Shown in pieces: positions 1-5,266 of a DNA stretch of 5,266 bases (position 1 is the first letter of the stretch; every line of letters starts with the position of its first letter). The notes under the pieces are model-generated. The model ran no database searches. It saw only the letters and a program-made list of their open reading frames with translations, and was not told the origin of the DNA. A program made the translations under genes and the position numbers. The DNA comes from VFMC01 sp044359565 (GTDB lineage Bacteria > Actinomycetota > Acidimicrobiia > Acidimicrobiales > Ilumatobacteraceae), in contig JBIKLX010000206.1 of the NCBI GenBank assembly GCA_044359565.1, positions 1 through 5,266 of the forward strand, in the 5' to 3' direction.

Positions 1-650
1 ACAAGAAATTCGCCATCGCCGGTCTCACTGCAGGTCTCGTCGCCGGTTCCGGCGCCGGGCTGATCCTCAGCCAGAGTGGCTTCGCTGGCGCCTCGAACGC
101 TCCGGCCATCGTCGCCACCGTCGGCGCCAGCTCCGGCACCGGCACGGCTGCCGACCAGGGTCGTCCCGAACCGGGCACCCGTATCGCCGAGGTGCTCCAG
201 CCACTGGTCGACAACGGCACCCTCACCCAGGCCCAGTTCGACACCGTCGTGCAGACCCTGGTCGACAACATGCCCAGGGGCGGCCGCGGTGACCACGGGG
301 GCCGCGGCGACCACGGCGGCCGCGGCCACCGTGGCGAGCGCGGCAAGCACCTCGAGGCTGCCGCCACGGCCCTCGGCATGGCCGCCGACGAACTGCGCAC
401 CGAGTTGCGGAGTGGCAAGACCATCGCCCAGGTCGCCGCCGACCAGGGTGTCGACGTGCAGGACGTCATCGACGCCCTCGTGGCCGACGTGAAGGCGCAC
501 CTCGACGAGGAGGTCGCCAGCGGTGAGCACACCCAGGCCGAGGCCGACGCCAAGCTGGCCGAGGTTACGGCCCGTATCACCGACCGGGTGAACAACGGCA
601 AGCCCGACAAGGCTCCGGCCGACCAGCCCCCGGTCACGACTGCCGGCTGA
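1..650 (+). CDS. Secreted repeat-linker protein of unknown function, 5' end outside window
   Basis: The reading frame is open from codon 3-5 to a TGA at 648-650; the true start lies just upstream, because the first visible residues (KKFAIAGLTAGL) are the basic n-region and hydrophobic core of a signal peptide. A likely cleavage zone is around GFAGASNA, about 30 residues in, so export is expected. The mature part has a short helical stretch (LVDNGTLTQAQFD), then a Gly/Arg/Asp/His linker of three 6-residue units, then a helical domain with the pattern LGMAADELRTELRSGKTIAQVA, GVDVQDVIDALVAD and a charged helix ending in TDRVNNG. It finishes in a Pro-rich tail. Secreted proteins with this 'LG..xxELR..L..GKTIAQVA' pattern are common in actinobacteria but I know no assigned function. 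There is no cysteine. It sits 62 bp before a response-regulator gene and could be a target or modulator of that system, by position only. Confidence 0.85.
   Translation, partial: KKFAIAGLTAGLVAGSGAGLILSQSGFAGASNAPAIVATVGASSGTGTAADQGRPEPGTRIAEVLQPLVDNGTLTQAQFDTVVQTLVDNMPRGGRGDHGGRGDHGGRGHRGERGKHLEAAATALGMAADELRTELRSGKTIAQVAADQGVDVQDVIDALVADVKAHLDEEVASGEHTQAEADAKLAEVTARITDRVNNGKPDKAPADQPPVTTAG
282..335 (+). repeat. 18-bp in-frame tandem repeat, three units (GRGDHG linker)
   Basis: Three consecutive 18-nt units at 282-299, 300-317 and 318-335 encode GRGDHG, GRGDHG and the diverged GRGHRG, followed by a half-like ERG. The first two units differ only at wobble positions. The array lies inside the secreted protein gene, between its two helical parts, and encodes a flexible, charged, histidine-containing linker. 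Unit number may vary between strains by slippage; that is inference. Confidence 0.85.
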
Positions 651-659
651 TCCACGGTA

Positions 660-685
660 CCCCCCGACCCGGATCCTCCCCCCGA
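660..685 (+). repeat. Direct repeat CCCCCCGA x2 upstream of the response regulator
   Basis: Two identical 8-mers, CCCCCCGA, occur at 660-667 and 678-685, 18 bp apart start to start. They lie in the 62-bp gap between the secreted protein gene and the regulator. The second copy falls where a -35 element would lie relative to the CACAAT box at 700-705. OmpR-family regulators bind direct repeats and MprA-type systems autoregulate, but their half-sites are usually about 10-11 bp apart, so this is only a candidate site. Chance repetition in C-rich DNA is possible. Confidence 0.3.
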
Positions 686-699
686 GCACGGCAGGACAG

Positions 700-705
700 C
701 ACAAT
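700..705 (+). promoter_or_regulatory. Putative -10 box of a leaderless transcript (regulator gene)
   Basis: CACAAT at 700-705 fits the actinobacterial -10 pattern (xAxxxT) and lies 7 nt before the ATG at 713, which would then be both transcription and translation start. The identical hexamer lies 6 nt before the ATG at 5124. No convincing -35 is visible. This favours the 713 start over an in-frame ATG at 704, which overlaps the box itself. The alternative is a normal start at 704 using AGGAC at 693-697 as ribosome binding site. Confidence 0.5.
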
Positions 706-712
706 GGTGGCG

Positions 713-1408
713 ATGAGCGGACGAGTACTGATAGTCGACGACGACCGGGCGATCCGTGAGTCGTTGGCCCGGGCACTCGAGCTCGACGGGTACGAGGTCT
801 CCCTCGCCCCCGACGGAGCAACCGCTCTCGCCACCATTCGTGCCGACCGGCCCGACATGGCCATCGTCGACCTGATGATGCCGAACATCGACGGGCTCAC
901 CCTGTGCAGGGTGCTGCGGGCCGAGCGCGACCGCCTCCCCATCCTCATGCTCACCGCCCGTACCGAGACCTCCGACCGAGTGGCCGGGCTCGATGCGGGT
1001 GCCGACGACTATCTGCCCAAGCCCTTCGATCTGCCCGAACTGGCGGCACGGGTGCGGGCGTTGCTGCGGCGCAGCCGGCCCGACGACGACGGCCCCGCCG
1101 AGGCCACCTCGCTGCTGCAGGTGGCCGATCTGCGCATCGACCCGTTGGCCCGGCGCGTGTGGCGCGGCACCACAGAGATCGAACTGTCCAAGACCGAGTT
1201 CGACCTGCTGGAGCTGCTGGTACGCAACACGGGCATCGTGCTCGACCACTCGCTCATCTACGAGCGCATCTGGAGCTACGACTTCGGGCCCGATTCGAAG
1301 AACCTCGCGGTGTACATCAGCTACCTGCGCCGCAAGATCGATCTCGACGACCTGCCCAAACTGATCCACACCGTGCGCGGCGTCGGCTACACGCTGCGGA
1401 CGACGTGA
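713..1408 (+). CDS. OmpR/PhoB-family response regulator, MprA-like
   Basis: This is a DNA-binding response regulator of 231 residues, normal for the family. The N-terminal receiver domain (about 4-115) has the acidic pocket DDD at 9-11, the phospho-acceptor Asp53 in IVDLMMP, the switch Thr81 in LMLTAR and Lys103 in YLPKPF. The C-terminal winged helix (about 130-229) ends in IHTVRGVGYTLR, the wing signature of OmpR/PhoB proteins. From memory it resembles mycobacterial MprA very closely, including RVAGLDAGADDYLPKPF and the YLRRK segment. The start at 713 (MSGRVLIVDDD) is chosen because it gives the usual family N-terminus and fits the leaderless signal; an ATG at 704 would add three residues. 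Its stop overlaps the kinase start, so the two are co-translated. It is expected to be phosphorylated by that kinase and may regulate its own promoter, as MprA does. The exact signal and regulon cannot be read here. Confidence 0.95.
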   Translation: MSGRVLIVDDDRAIRESLARALELDGYEVSLAPDGATALATIRADRPDMAIVDLMMPNIDGLTLCRVLRAERDRLPILMLTARTETSDRVAGLDAGADDYLPKPFDLPELAARVRALLRRSRPDDDGPAEATSLLQVADLRIDPLARRVWRGTTEIELSKTEFDLLELLVRNTGIVLDHSLIYERIWSYDFGPDSKNLAVYISYLRRKIDLDDLPKLIHTVRGVGYTLRTT

Positions 1409-2811
1409 CGCTGCGCGCCAAGCTCGCGATCGGCTTTGCAGTGATGGCCGCCGTGGTGACGGTCATCGTCGGTTCAGCGAGCTTCTTCTCTACCGGCAAC
1501 GTGTTGCGCCGGCAGGTAGATGCGTCACTCGACCAGGCCGCTCGCCGACTCGAGGCCGGCGTGGGCGCTCTTCCGCCGAGTGGCGCGTTCCCCGCCGACC
1601 GACGGGGCCGCGACCGCGACCGGGGTTTCGAGCAGATCCTTGTACAGGTGCTCGACGTCGACGGCCGGGTGGTCACCTCGCCCCGCGGCGGCGAGCTGCC
1701 GGTCAGCGACCGCGACCGCAGGATCGCCGCAGGAACGGGAGTCCGCTCGTCGGCGCGGCGCACCGTCAGGATCGACGGCGACGAGTACCGGATGCTCACC
1801 GTGCAGGTGGTCGACCCGGCCGACCGGTCGCCCAACGGTGCGGTGCAGTTCGCCCGCTCGTTGGGCGAAACCGACACGATCCTGCGCTCCATTCGCAACC
1901 GCACCCTGCTGATGGTGATGCTGATGTCGACGATTGCCGCGCTGATCGGCGTGGTCATCGCCCGGCAGGTCACCAAGCGTCTGGTCCACCTCACCGATGC
2001 GGCGACGGCGGTGGCGCAGTCGGGGCAACTCGACACGCCCGTGCCGGTCGATGGCGACGACGAGACCGGTCGGCTGGGCCGGGCCTTCCAGTCGATGCTG
2101 AACTCGCTGGCCCGCTCGAAGGCGGCCCAACAGCAGCTGGTGCAAGACGCCGGGCACGAACTGCGCACCCCGCTCACCAGTCTGCGCACCAACGTGGCCG
2201 TGATGCAGCGGTATGACGAGTTGTCGCCGGCGTCGCGGCAGCGCCTGCTCGCCGACCTCGAGAGCGAGACCCGCGAACTGTCGTCGTTGGTCGACGAACT
2301 GGTCGCGCTGGCCACCGACCAGGCTGCCGACGAGCCCACCTCCACGGTCGTGCTGGGCGAGGTCGCCGAGCAGGCGGCCGAGCGTGCCCAGCGGCGATGG
2401 GGCCGCGACATCGTCGTCACCCGCGACGGCTCGGCGGCGGTCGTGCGGCCGCAGGCCCTCGACCGGGCGATCACCAACCTCGTCAACAACGCCATCAAGT
2501 TCTCCGACGGGCCGGTAGAGGTGTCGGTGGCAGCCGGTCGGGTGGAGGTGCGCGACCGAGGGCCGGGTATCGCCGCCGCCGACCTCGACCATCTCTTCGA
2601 CCGCTTCTATCGGTCCGAGGCCGCGCGCGCCCTGCCCGGTAGCGGGCTCGGGCTGGCCATCGTGCGCGATATGGCCGAGTCGCACGGCGGTTCGGTGTTC
2701 GCCGCCAACCGCGAGGGTGGCGGCGCCGTCATCGGGTTCGTGCTGCCGGTGGTGGCCGGGCTGCCGTTGCCGCCGCCTACTGGAACAGGAAGTACAACCC
2801 CACCGGGATGA
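1405..2811 (+). CDS. Membrane sensor histidine kinase, MprB-like
   Basis: This is the cognate kinase of the upstream regulator, 468 residues. GTG at 1405 is chosen because it forms a GTGA overlap with the regulator stop, and TLRAKLAIGFAV is the expected short cytoplasmic start before the first membrane helix. Order of parts: TM1 about 7-28; an extracytoplasmic sensor region about 30-165 with an Arg/Asp-rich patch (RRGRDRDRG); TM2 168-188; HAMP about 189-242; dimerisation/phosphoacceptor domain with His251 in DAGHELRTPLTSLR; ATPase domain with N-box NLVNNAIKF (Asn358, Asn362), G1 box DRGPGI (Asp384), F-box LFDRFYR and G2 box GSGLGLAIV (412-420). All catalytic motifs are intact, so it should autophosphorylate. 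The H-box and the following RTN and ELSSLVDELVAL segments match the MprB subgroup from memory. The last ~17 residues (Pro/Thr/Gly) lie beyond the conserved domain, and their coding DNA overlaps the converging gene. Confidence 0.95.
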   Translation: MTLRAKLAIGFAVMAAVVTVIVGSASFFSTGNVLRRQVDASLDQAARRLEAGVGALPPSGAFPADRRGRDRDRGFEQILVQVLDVDGRVVTSPRGGELPVSDRDRRIAAGTGVRSSARRTVRIDGDEYRMLTVQVVDPADRSPNGAVQFARSLGETDTILRSIRNRTLLMVMLMSTIAALIGVVIARQVTKRLVHLTDAATAVAQSGQLDTPVPVDGDDETGRLGRAFQSMLNSLARSKAAQQQLVQDAGHELRTPLTSLRTNVAVMQRYDELSPASRQRLLADLESETRELSSLVDELVALATDQAADEPTSTVVLGEVAEQAAERAQRRWGRDIVVTRDGSAAVVRPQALDRAITNLVNNAIKFSDGPVEVSVAAGRVEVRDRGPGIAAADLDHLFDRFYRSEAARALPGSGLGLAIVRDMAESHGGSVFAANREGGGAVIGFVLPVVAGLPLPPPTGTGSTTPPG

Positions 2812-3652
2812 CGATCCACGCGATCGCCATGGCCAGCAGGGCGAACAGCGCGAACTGGAACGAACTGTCGGAGGGCGGGTTGCCGCAGGCCCCGACCGTC
2901 TCGTAGAGCGCCTTGAGCGGCTTGTCGGTGGTGAGGTGGATGCGGTTGCGCGCTACAGCCGCCGCACGCAGCGCGCACCACGCGCTGCCCAGCAGCAGCA
3001 GAAGGAATGCAAGCGTGGTGATGATGATGAGGATCCAGTTGGCGCGGATGCTGTCGGCCGCCGACTGCACGGCGCTGAGCACGGAACTGAGCGCTGCGCC
3101 GCCGAGCAGGAACGACGGCAGGCCCGCCTTCTTGCCCTTGTAGGCCGGGGCCACCCGTGTCACCTGCAGTCGCGCCCGCTGCAGCATGTCGGCCTCGACC
3201 GAGCCCTTGGTGGTCCAGGTGGAGCGGCGGGTGTAGAGGTCGTCGAGCCCACCGATGGCCGAAGCGATGTAGCGCTGCACCATGAGACGCATGAAGAACT
3301 GCACGACGAACGCGGCCACGGCACGCAACGGGCCGATGCCCTCCTCGATCCGCACCGACCGCGAGCCGTTGCGCTTGAGCACCTCGAGGCTCTTCATCGC
3401 CAGCCGATGGGCCTCCTCGAATCGGCTGGGGATGTAGATCGGCCGGGGCAGGGCGAGGTCGCGCACGATGTCGCGTTCGACCGGGCCGTGCCCACCGAGC
3501 TGCAGCAGGATCGTCTCGGCGGCATCCTTGTCGTTCTTGCGCAGGGCGTTGAAGGCCCGCAGCTTCTCGCCGAACTCGTCGAGGACGTCGGCTGCCGGCG
3601 CGGGTGCCGGTTCGCTGAGCGATGGTTCGGTGGGGACTGGATGCTCGGCCAT
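2777..3652 (-). CDS. Membrane protein of unrecognised family
   Basis: This 291-residue protein runs from ATG at 3652-3650 to TAG at 2779-2777. I do not recognise the family. An Ala/Pro/Glu-rich N-terminus (1-20) without a signal peptide precedes a soluble, charged, probably helical region (about 22-105) containing FNALRKNDKDAAETILLQL and EEAHRLAMKSLEVLKR, which looks TPR-like in texture but lacks a clear repeat. A moderately hydrophobic stretch lies at 108-130, another at 178-196, and two strong membrane helices at 206-230 and 265-288. The C-terminus is only a few residues past the last helix. Two to four membrane segments are therefore likely, with the N-terminal region probably cytoplasmic. 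It is a real gene rather than a shadow: the helices, codon-position bias and a long gap on the plus strand all support it. It is divergent from the oxygenase gene across 91 bp and converges on the kinase with a 35-bp overlap. Only GAGAT near 3659 resembles a ribosome binding site, and weakly. Confidence 0.85.
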   Translation of the reverse strand: MAEHPVPTEPSLSEPAPAPAADVLDEFGEKLRAFNALRKNDKDAAETILLQLGGHGPVERDIVRDLALPRPIYIPSRFEEAHRLAMKSLEVLKRNGSRSVRIEEGIGPLRAVAAFVVQFFMRLMVQRYIASAIGGLDDLYTRRSTWTTKGSVEADMLQRARLQVTRVAPAYKGKKAGLPSFLLGGAALSSVLSAVQSAADSIRANWILIIITTLAFLLLLLGSAWCALRAAAVARNRIHLTTDKPLKALYETVGACGNPPSDSSFQFALFALLAMAIAWIVIPVGLYFLFQ

Positions 3653-3669
3653 GGCGATCTCGTTGCATC

Positions 3670-3698
3670 TTGACAGATCGTCGGGACGCGACGATGCT
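3670..3698 (+). promoter_or_regulatory. Putative promoter for the carotenoid oxygenase gene
   Basis: A perfect TTGACA at 3670-3675 is followed, after a 17-bp spacer, by GATGCT at 3693-3698, which keeps the A2, T3 and T6 of the -10 consensus. Transcription would begin near 3705, leaving a leader of about 39 nt with GGAG before the ATG. The weak -10 is the main uncertainty. Both elements lie within the larger inverted repeat. Confidence 0.45.
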
Positions 3699-3701
3699 GT
3701 C
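3672..3701. repeat. Inverted repeat, 12-bp arms with one bulge, divergent intergenic region
   Basis: GACAGATCGTCG (3672-3683) pairs with CGACGATGCTGTC (3689-3701) across the 5-nt loop GGACG; the only flaw is one unpaired G at 3696. The inner 7-bp arms (ATCGTCG/CGACGAT) are perfect. It covers the TTGACA and -10-like elements, so it could be an operator. If the minus-strand gene is transcribed from further away, it would instead form a hairpin in that leader. It is not followed by a T-run on either strand, so an ordinary intrinsic terminator is unlikely. Confidence 0.7.
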
Positions 3702-3703
3702 CG

Positions 3704-3722
3704 TCTGTAACAGCGTTATAGA
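3704..3722. promoter_or_regulatory. Operator-like palindrome TCTGTAAC-AGC-GTTATAGA
   Basis: Two 8-nt arms with a single mismatch flank a 3-nt centre. The TGTAAC...GTTA core is the sort of site bound by TetR-type repressors, though I cannot assign a protein. It begins at the predicted start point of the plus-strand transcript. On the minus strand it contains TATAAC (3720-3715), a possible -10 for the membrane protein gene that would give a leader of about 55 nt. A repressor here could control both genes. Confidence 0.5.
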
Positions 3723-3734
3723 ACGTCGGCGATC

Positions 3735-3739
3735 GGAGA
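3735..3739 (+). promoter_or_regulatory. Ribosome binding site of the carotenoid oxygenase
   Basis: GGAGA lies 4 nt before the ATG at 3744, the clearest Shine-Dalgarno-like match in the window. It supports that start and shows that this gene, unlike two neighbours, appears to have a leader. Confidence 0.6.
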
Positions 3740-3743
3740 CACC

Positions 3744-5111
3744 ATGTCGGACAGCACACTCGTCAACCCCTATCTGGTCGGCAACTACGCCCCGGTGCGC
3801 GAGGAGGTGACGGCGTTCGACCTCCCAGTCATCGGCGAACTGCCCACCGACCTCGCCGGTCGCTACCTGCGCAACGGGCCGAACCCCATCGGCGACGTCG
3901 ACCCGGCCACCCATCACTGGTTCGTCGGCGATGGCATGGTGCACGGCCTCTGCATCCGCGACGGCAAGGCGCAGTGGTACCGCAACCGCTACGTCGGCTC
4001 GCGCCACCACAGCGAGGCGTTCGGGCTTCCCGACATCGCCGGGCCGAACTGGAACGACTCGCCCGGCGGACCCAACACCAACGTCGGCGGCTTCGCCGGC
4101 ACCACGTGGGCGATGGTCGAGGCGGGCGGTTGCCCCGTTGAACTCACCTACGAACTCGAGACGGTGGGCCGCAACGACTTCTTCGGCACCCTGCCCGGCG
4201 GGTTCACGGCGCACCCCAAGGTCGACCCGGCCACCGGCGAGATGCACGCCATGGTGTACGCACCGCCGCAGTGGCTCGACAAGCTCCAGTACGTCGTGGT
4301 CGGTGCCGACGGGCGGGTGCGCCGCACGGTCGACATCCCGGTCAGCACCGTCACGATGTTGCACGACATGTCGCTCACTGCCCGCTACGCCGTCGTGTAC
4401 GACCAGCCGGTCACGCTCGACTTCGACCTGGCCTTCGCCGGGCGGTCGCTGCCGTTCTCGTGGAACCCCGACCATGGCTGCCGACTCGGCCTGCTGCCAC
4501 GCGAGGGTGAGGCCGCCGACATCGTGTGGGTCGACGCTCCCATCAGCTACACGTTCCACCCGATGAACGCGTTCGACGCCCCCGACGGCACCGTGGTGAT
4601 CGACCTGTGCGTGTACGACCGCATGTTCGACGCCGACAAGCACGGACCGTTCGGCGACAGTTGGGCGCGTTTCGAACGGTGGGTGATCGACCCGGTGCGA
4701 CGCAGCCTGTCGCGCACCGTCATCGACGACGGCCACGTCGAGTTCCCGCGGCACCGTGGCTCGCTGACGGCACAGGACTACCGCTACGGCTACGCCACCA
4801 GCCCGCAGTCAGCACCCGAGTGGGACACCCTGAAGTTCGACCTGCGCACCGGCGAGCGGACGGCGTTCCACCACGGCACCGGCCGCGGTGCGGGCGAGCC
4901 GGTGTTCGTGGCCCGGCCCGGTGGCACCGCCGAGGACGACGGGTGGCTGGTCACCCTGGTGCACGACCTCACCGACATGAGCGCCGAATTCGTGGTGCTC
5001 GACGCGCAGGATCTGGGACGCGGCTACGTCGCCCGGGTGAAGCTGCCTCAGCGCGTGCCGTACGGGTTCCACGGCAACTGGGTGAGTGATCGGTCGGTCG
5101 CGCCCGCCTGA
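3744..5111 (+). CDS. Carotenoid cleavage oxygenase (RPE65/CCO superfamily)
   Basis: This is a complete non-haem iron(II) dioxygenase of 455 residues, close to the usual bacterial length. The family cleaves C=C bonds of carotenoids, apocarotenoids or stilbenoids with O2 on a seven-bladed propeller. The four iron-ligand histidines are visible: His157 (TAHPKVDP), His207 (MLHDMS), His272 (TFHPMNAFD) and His443 (GFHGNW). Other family signatures are NGPNP (44-48), HHWFVGDGMVHG (57-68), EFPR (333-336) and EPVFVARPGGTAEDDGWL (385-402). The Val61 position is often Asp (WFDGDGM) in other members. No signal peptide is seen, so it is probably cytoplasmic or loosely membrane-associated. The ATG at 3744 is backed by GGAGA and by an N-terminus (NPYLVGNYAPV) typical of the family. 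The substrate cannot be decided from sequence alone; no carotenoid synthesis genes are in view. It is divergent from the membrane protein and precedes a GH3 gene by 12 bp. Confidence 0.96.
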   Translation: MSDSTLVNPYLVGNYAPVREEVTAFDLPVIGELPTDLAGRYLRNGPNPIGDVDPATHHWFVGDGMVHGLCIRDGKAQWYRNRYVGSRHHSEAFGLPDIAGPNWNDSPGGPNTNVGGFAGTTWAMVEAGGCPVELTYELETVGRNDFFGTLPGGFTAHPKVDPATGEMHAMVYAPPQWLDKLQYVVVGADGRVRRTVDIPVSTVTMLHDMSLTARYAVVYDQPVTLDFDLAFAGRSLPFSWNPDHGCRLGLLPREGEAADIVWVDAPISYTFHPMNAFDAPDGTVVIDLCVYDRMFDADKHGPFGDSWARFERWVIDPVRRSLSRTVIDDGHVEFPRHRGSLTAQDYRYGYATSPQSAPEWDTLKFDLRTGERTAFHHGTGRGAGEPVFVARPGGTAEDDGWLVTLVHDLTDMSAEFVVLDAQDLGRGYVARVKLPQRVPYGFHGNWVSDRSVAPA

Positions 5112-5117
5112 CACAAT
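5112..5117 (+). promoter_or_regulatory. Putative -10 box of a leaderless transcript (GH3 gene)
   Basis: CACAAT directly follows the oxygenase stop codon and ends 6 nt before the ATG at 5124. No purine-rich ribosome binding site precedes that ATG. The hexamer is identical to the one before the regulator gene, so the GH3 gene may have its own leaderless transcript, although read-through from the oxygenase is also likely across 12 bp. Confidence 0.5.
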
Positions 5118-5123
5118 CGGCGC

Positions 5124-5266
5124 ATGCCGATCGAGCCCGACGCACTCCTCGCCACCCTCACCCTCGAGCAGAAGGTCACCCTGCTCGCGGGCGCCGATGC
5201 ATGGCACACCACCAAGGTGCCCGGTGTGCCGGTACTGCGCTGCAGCGACGGGCCCGCCGGTGTGCG
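5124..5266 (+). CDS. Glycoside hydrolase family 3 protein (beta-glucosidase-like), 3' end outside window
   Basis: Only 47 codons are present, beginning ATG at 5124 (MPIEPDALLATLTLEQKVTL) and open to the window end. LTLEQKVTLLAGADAWHT followed by VPVLRCSDGPAGVR is the characteristic N-terminal start of GH3 beta-glucosidases, where the SDGP-GVR segment carries a conserved Asp of the glycone-binding (-1) subsite. The catalytic nucleophile and the acid/base lie beyond the window. There is no signal peptide, so a cytoplasmic enzyme is expected. GH3 members act on beta-glucosides, xylosides, N-acetylglucosaminides and glycosylated natural products; the form seen here fits beta-glucosidase best. Confidence 0.88.
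   Translation, partial: MPIEPDALLATLTLEQKVTLLAGADAWHTTKVPGVPVLRCSDGPAGV

Noticed and set aside
285..311. Two RGD tripeptides suggesting integrin binding
   Set aside because: They arise from the GRGDHG repeat in a probable environmental actinomycete; a three-residue motif is too short to support adhesion to animal cells.
627..683. Four C-runs (possible G-quadruplex on the minus strand)
   Set aside because: Spacing is irregular, with a gap of nearly 30 nt between the first two runs, and such runs are expected in C-rich DNA.
640..694. CTGCCG/CGGCAG pairing as a terminator after the secreted protein gene
   Set aside because: Six-bp arms are separated by more than 40 nt, with no T-run; too weak to call.
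904..1404. In-frame open extension upstream of the histidine kinase, giving a 635-residue protein
   Set aside because: It overlaps the response regulator in another frame and its translation is a low-complexity Arg/Pro/Ala sequence. The kinase N-terminus and the GTGA overlap place the start at 1405.
1317..2685. Two long minus-strand open frames opposite the kinase
   Set aside because: Ser/Arg- or His/Gly/Arg-rich shadow translations; the plus strand encodes all kinase motifs.
3804..3807. Val61 replacing the common Asp in the WFDGDGM motif as a sign of an inactive oxygenase
   Set aside because: The position is not an iron ligand, all four histidines and the other motifs are intact, and variation there is not by itself evidence of inactivity.
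2607..4754. 715-residue minus-strand open frame
   Set aside because: It is antisense to the oxygenase and out of frame with the real minus-strand membrane protein. Its composition is typical of a high-GC shadow and it has no recognisable domain.

Overview
The window is very G+C-rich, with strong G/C preference at third codon positions, and holds five protein genes plus the first 47 codons of a sixth. Protein style (Ala/Asp/Arg-rich), an MprAB-like two-component system, and at least two genes that look leaderless (a CACAAT box 6-7 nt before the ATG) point to an actinomycete. An Acidimicrobiia/Ilumatobacter-like host is my best guess. This placement is inference; no rRNA or phylogenetic marker is present.

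Layout. (1) 1-650, plus: the 3' part of a secreted protein of unknown function, with a signal peptide, a Gly/Arg/Asp/His tandem-repeat linker and a helical C-terminal domain. (2) 713-1408, plus: an OmpR-family response regulator closely resembling MprA. (3) 1405-2811, plus: its partner sensor histidine kinase, MprB-like, joined to the regulator by a GTGA stop/start overlap. (4) 2777-3652, minus: a membrane protein of unrecognised family, converging on the kinase with a 35-bp overlap of coding ends. (5) 3653-3743: a 91-bp divergent intergenic region with a TTGACA promoter-like element and two separate inverted repeats. (6) 3744-5111, plus: a complete carotenoid cleavage oxygenase (RPE65/CCO superfamily) with all four iron-ligand histidines. 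(7) 5124-5266, plus: the start of a glycoside hydrolase family 3 protein, cut by the window edge.

How the genes may work together. The regulator and kinase form one operon and should act as an envelope-stress type phosphorelay. The secreted protein just upstream could be a target or periplasmic modulator, but only proximity suggests this. The divergent membrane protein and CCO share one compact control region, so joint regulation is plausible. The GH3 gene follows the CCO by 12 bp but seems to have its own -10 box. A link such as glycoside removal followed by oxidative cleavage of a stilbenoid or apocarotenoid is speculative.

No RNA genes, CRISPR arrays, insertion sequences or phage genes were seen. 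The most notable parts of the window are the palindrome-rich divergent control region and the leaderless-start signature, not a clearly novel gene system.
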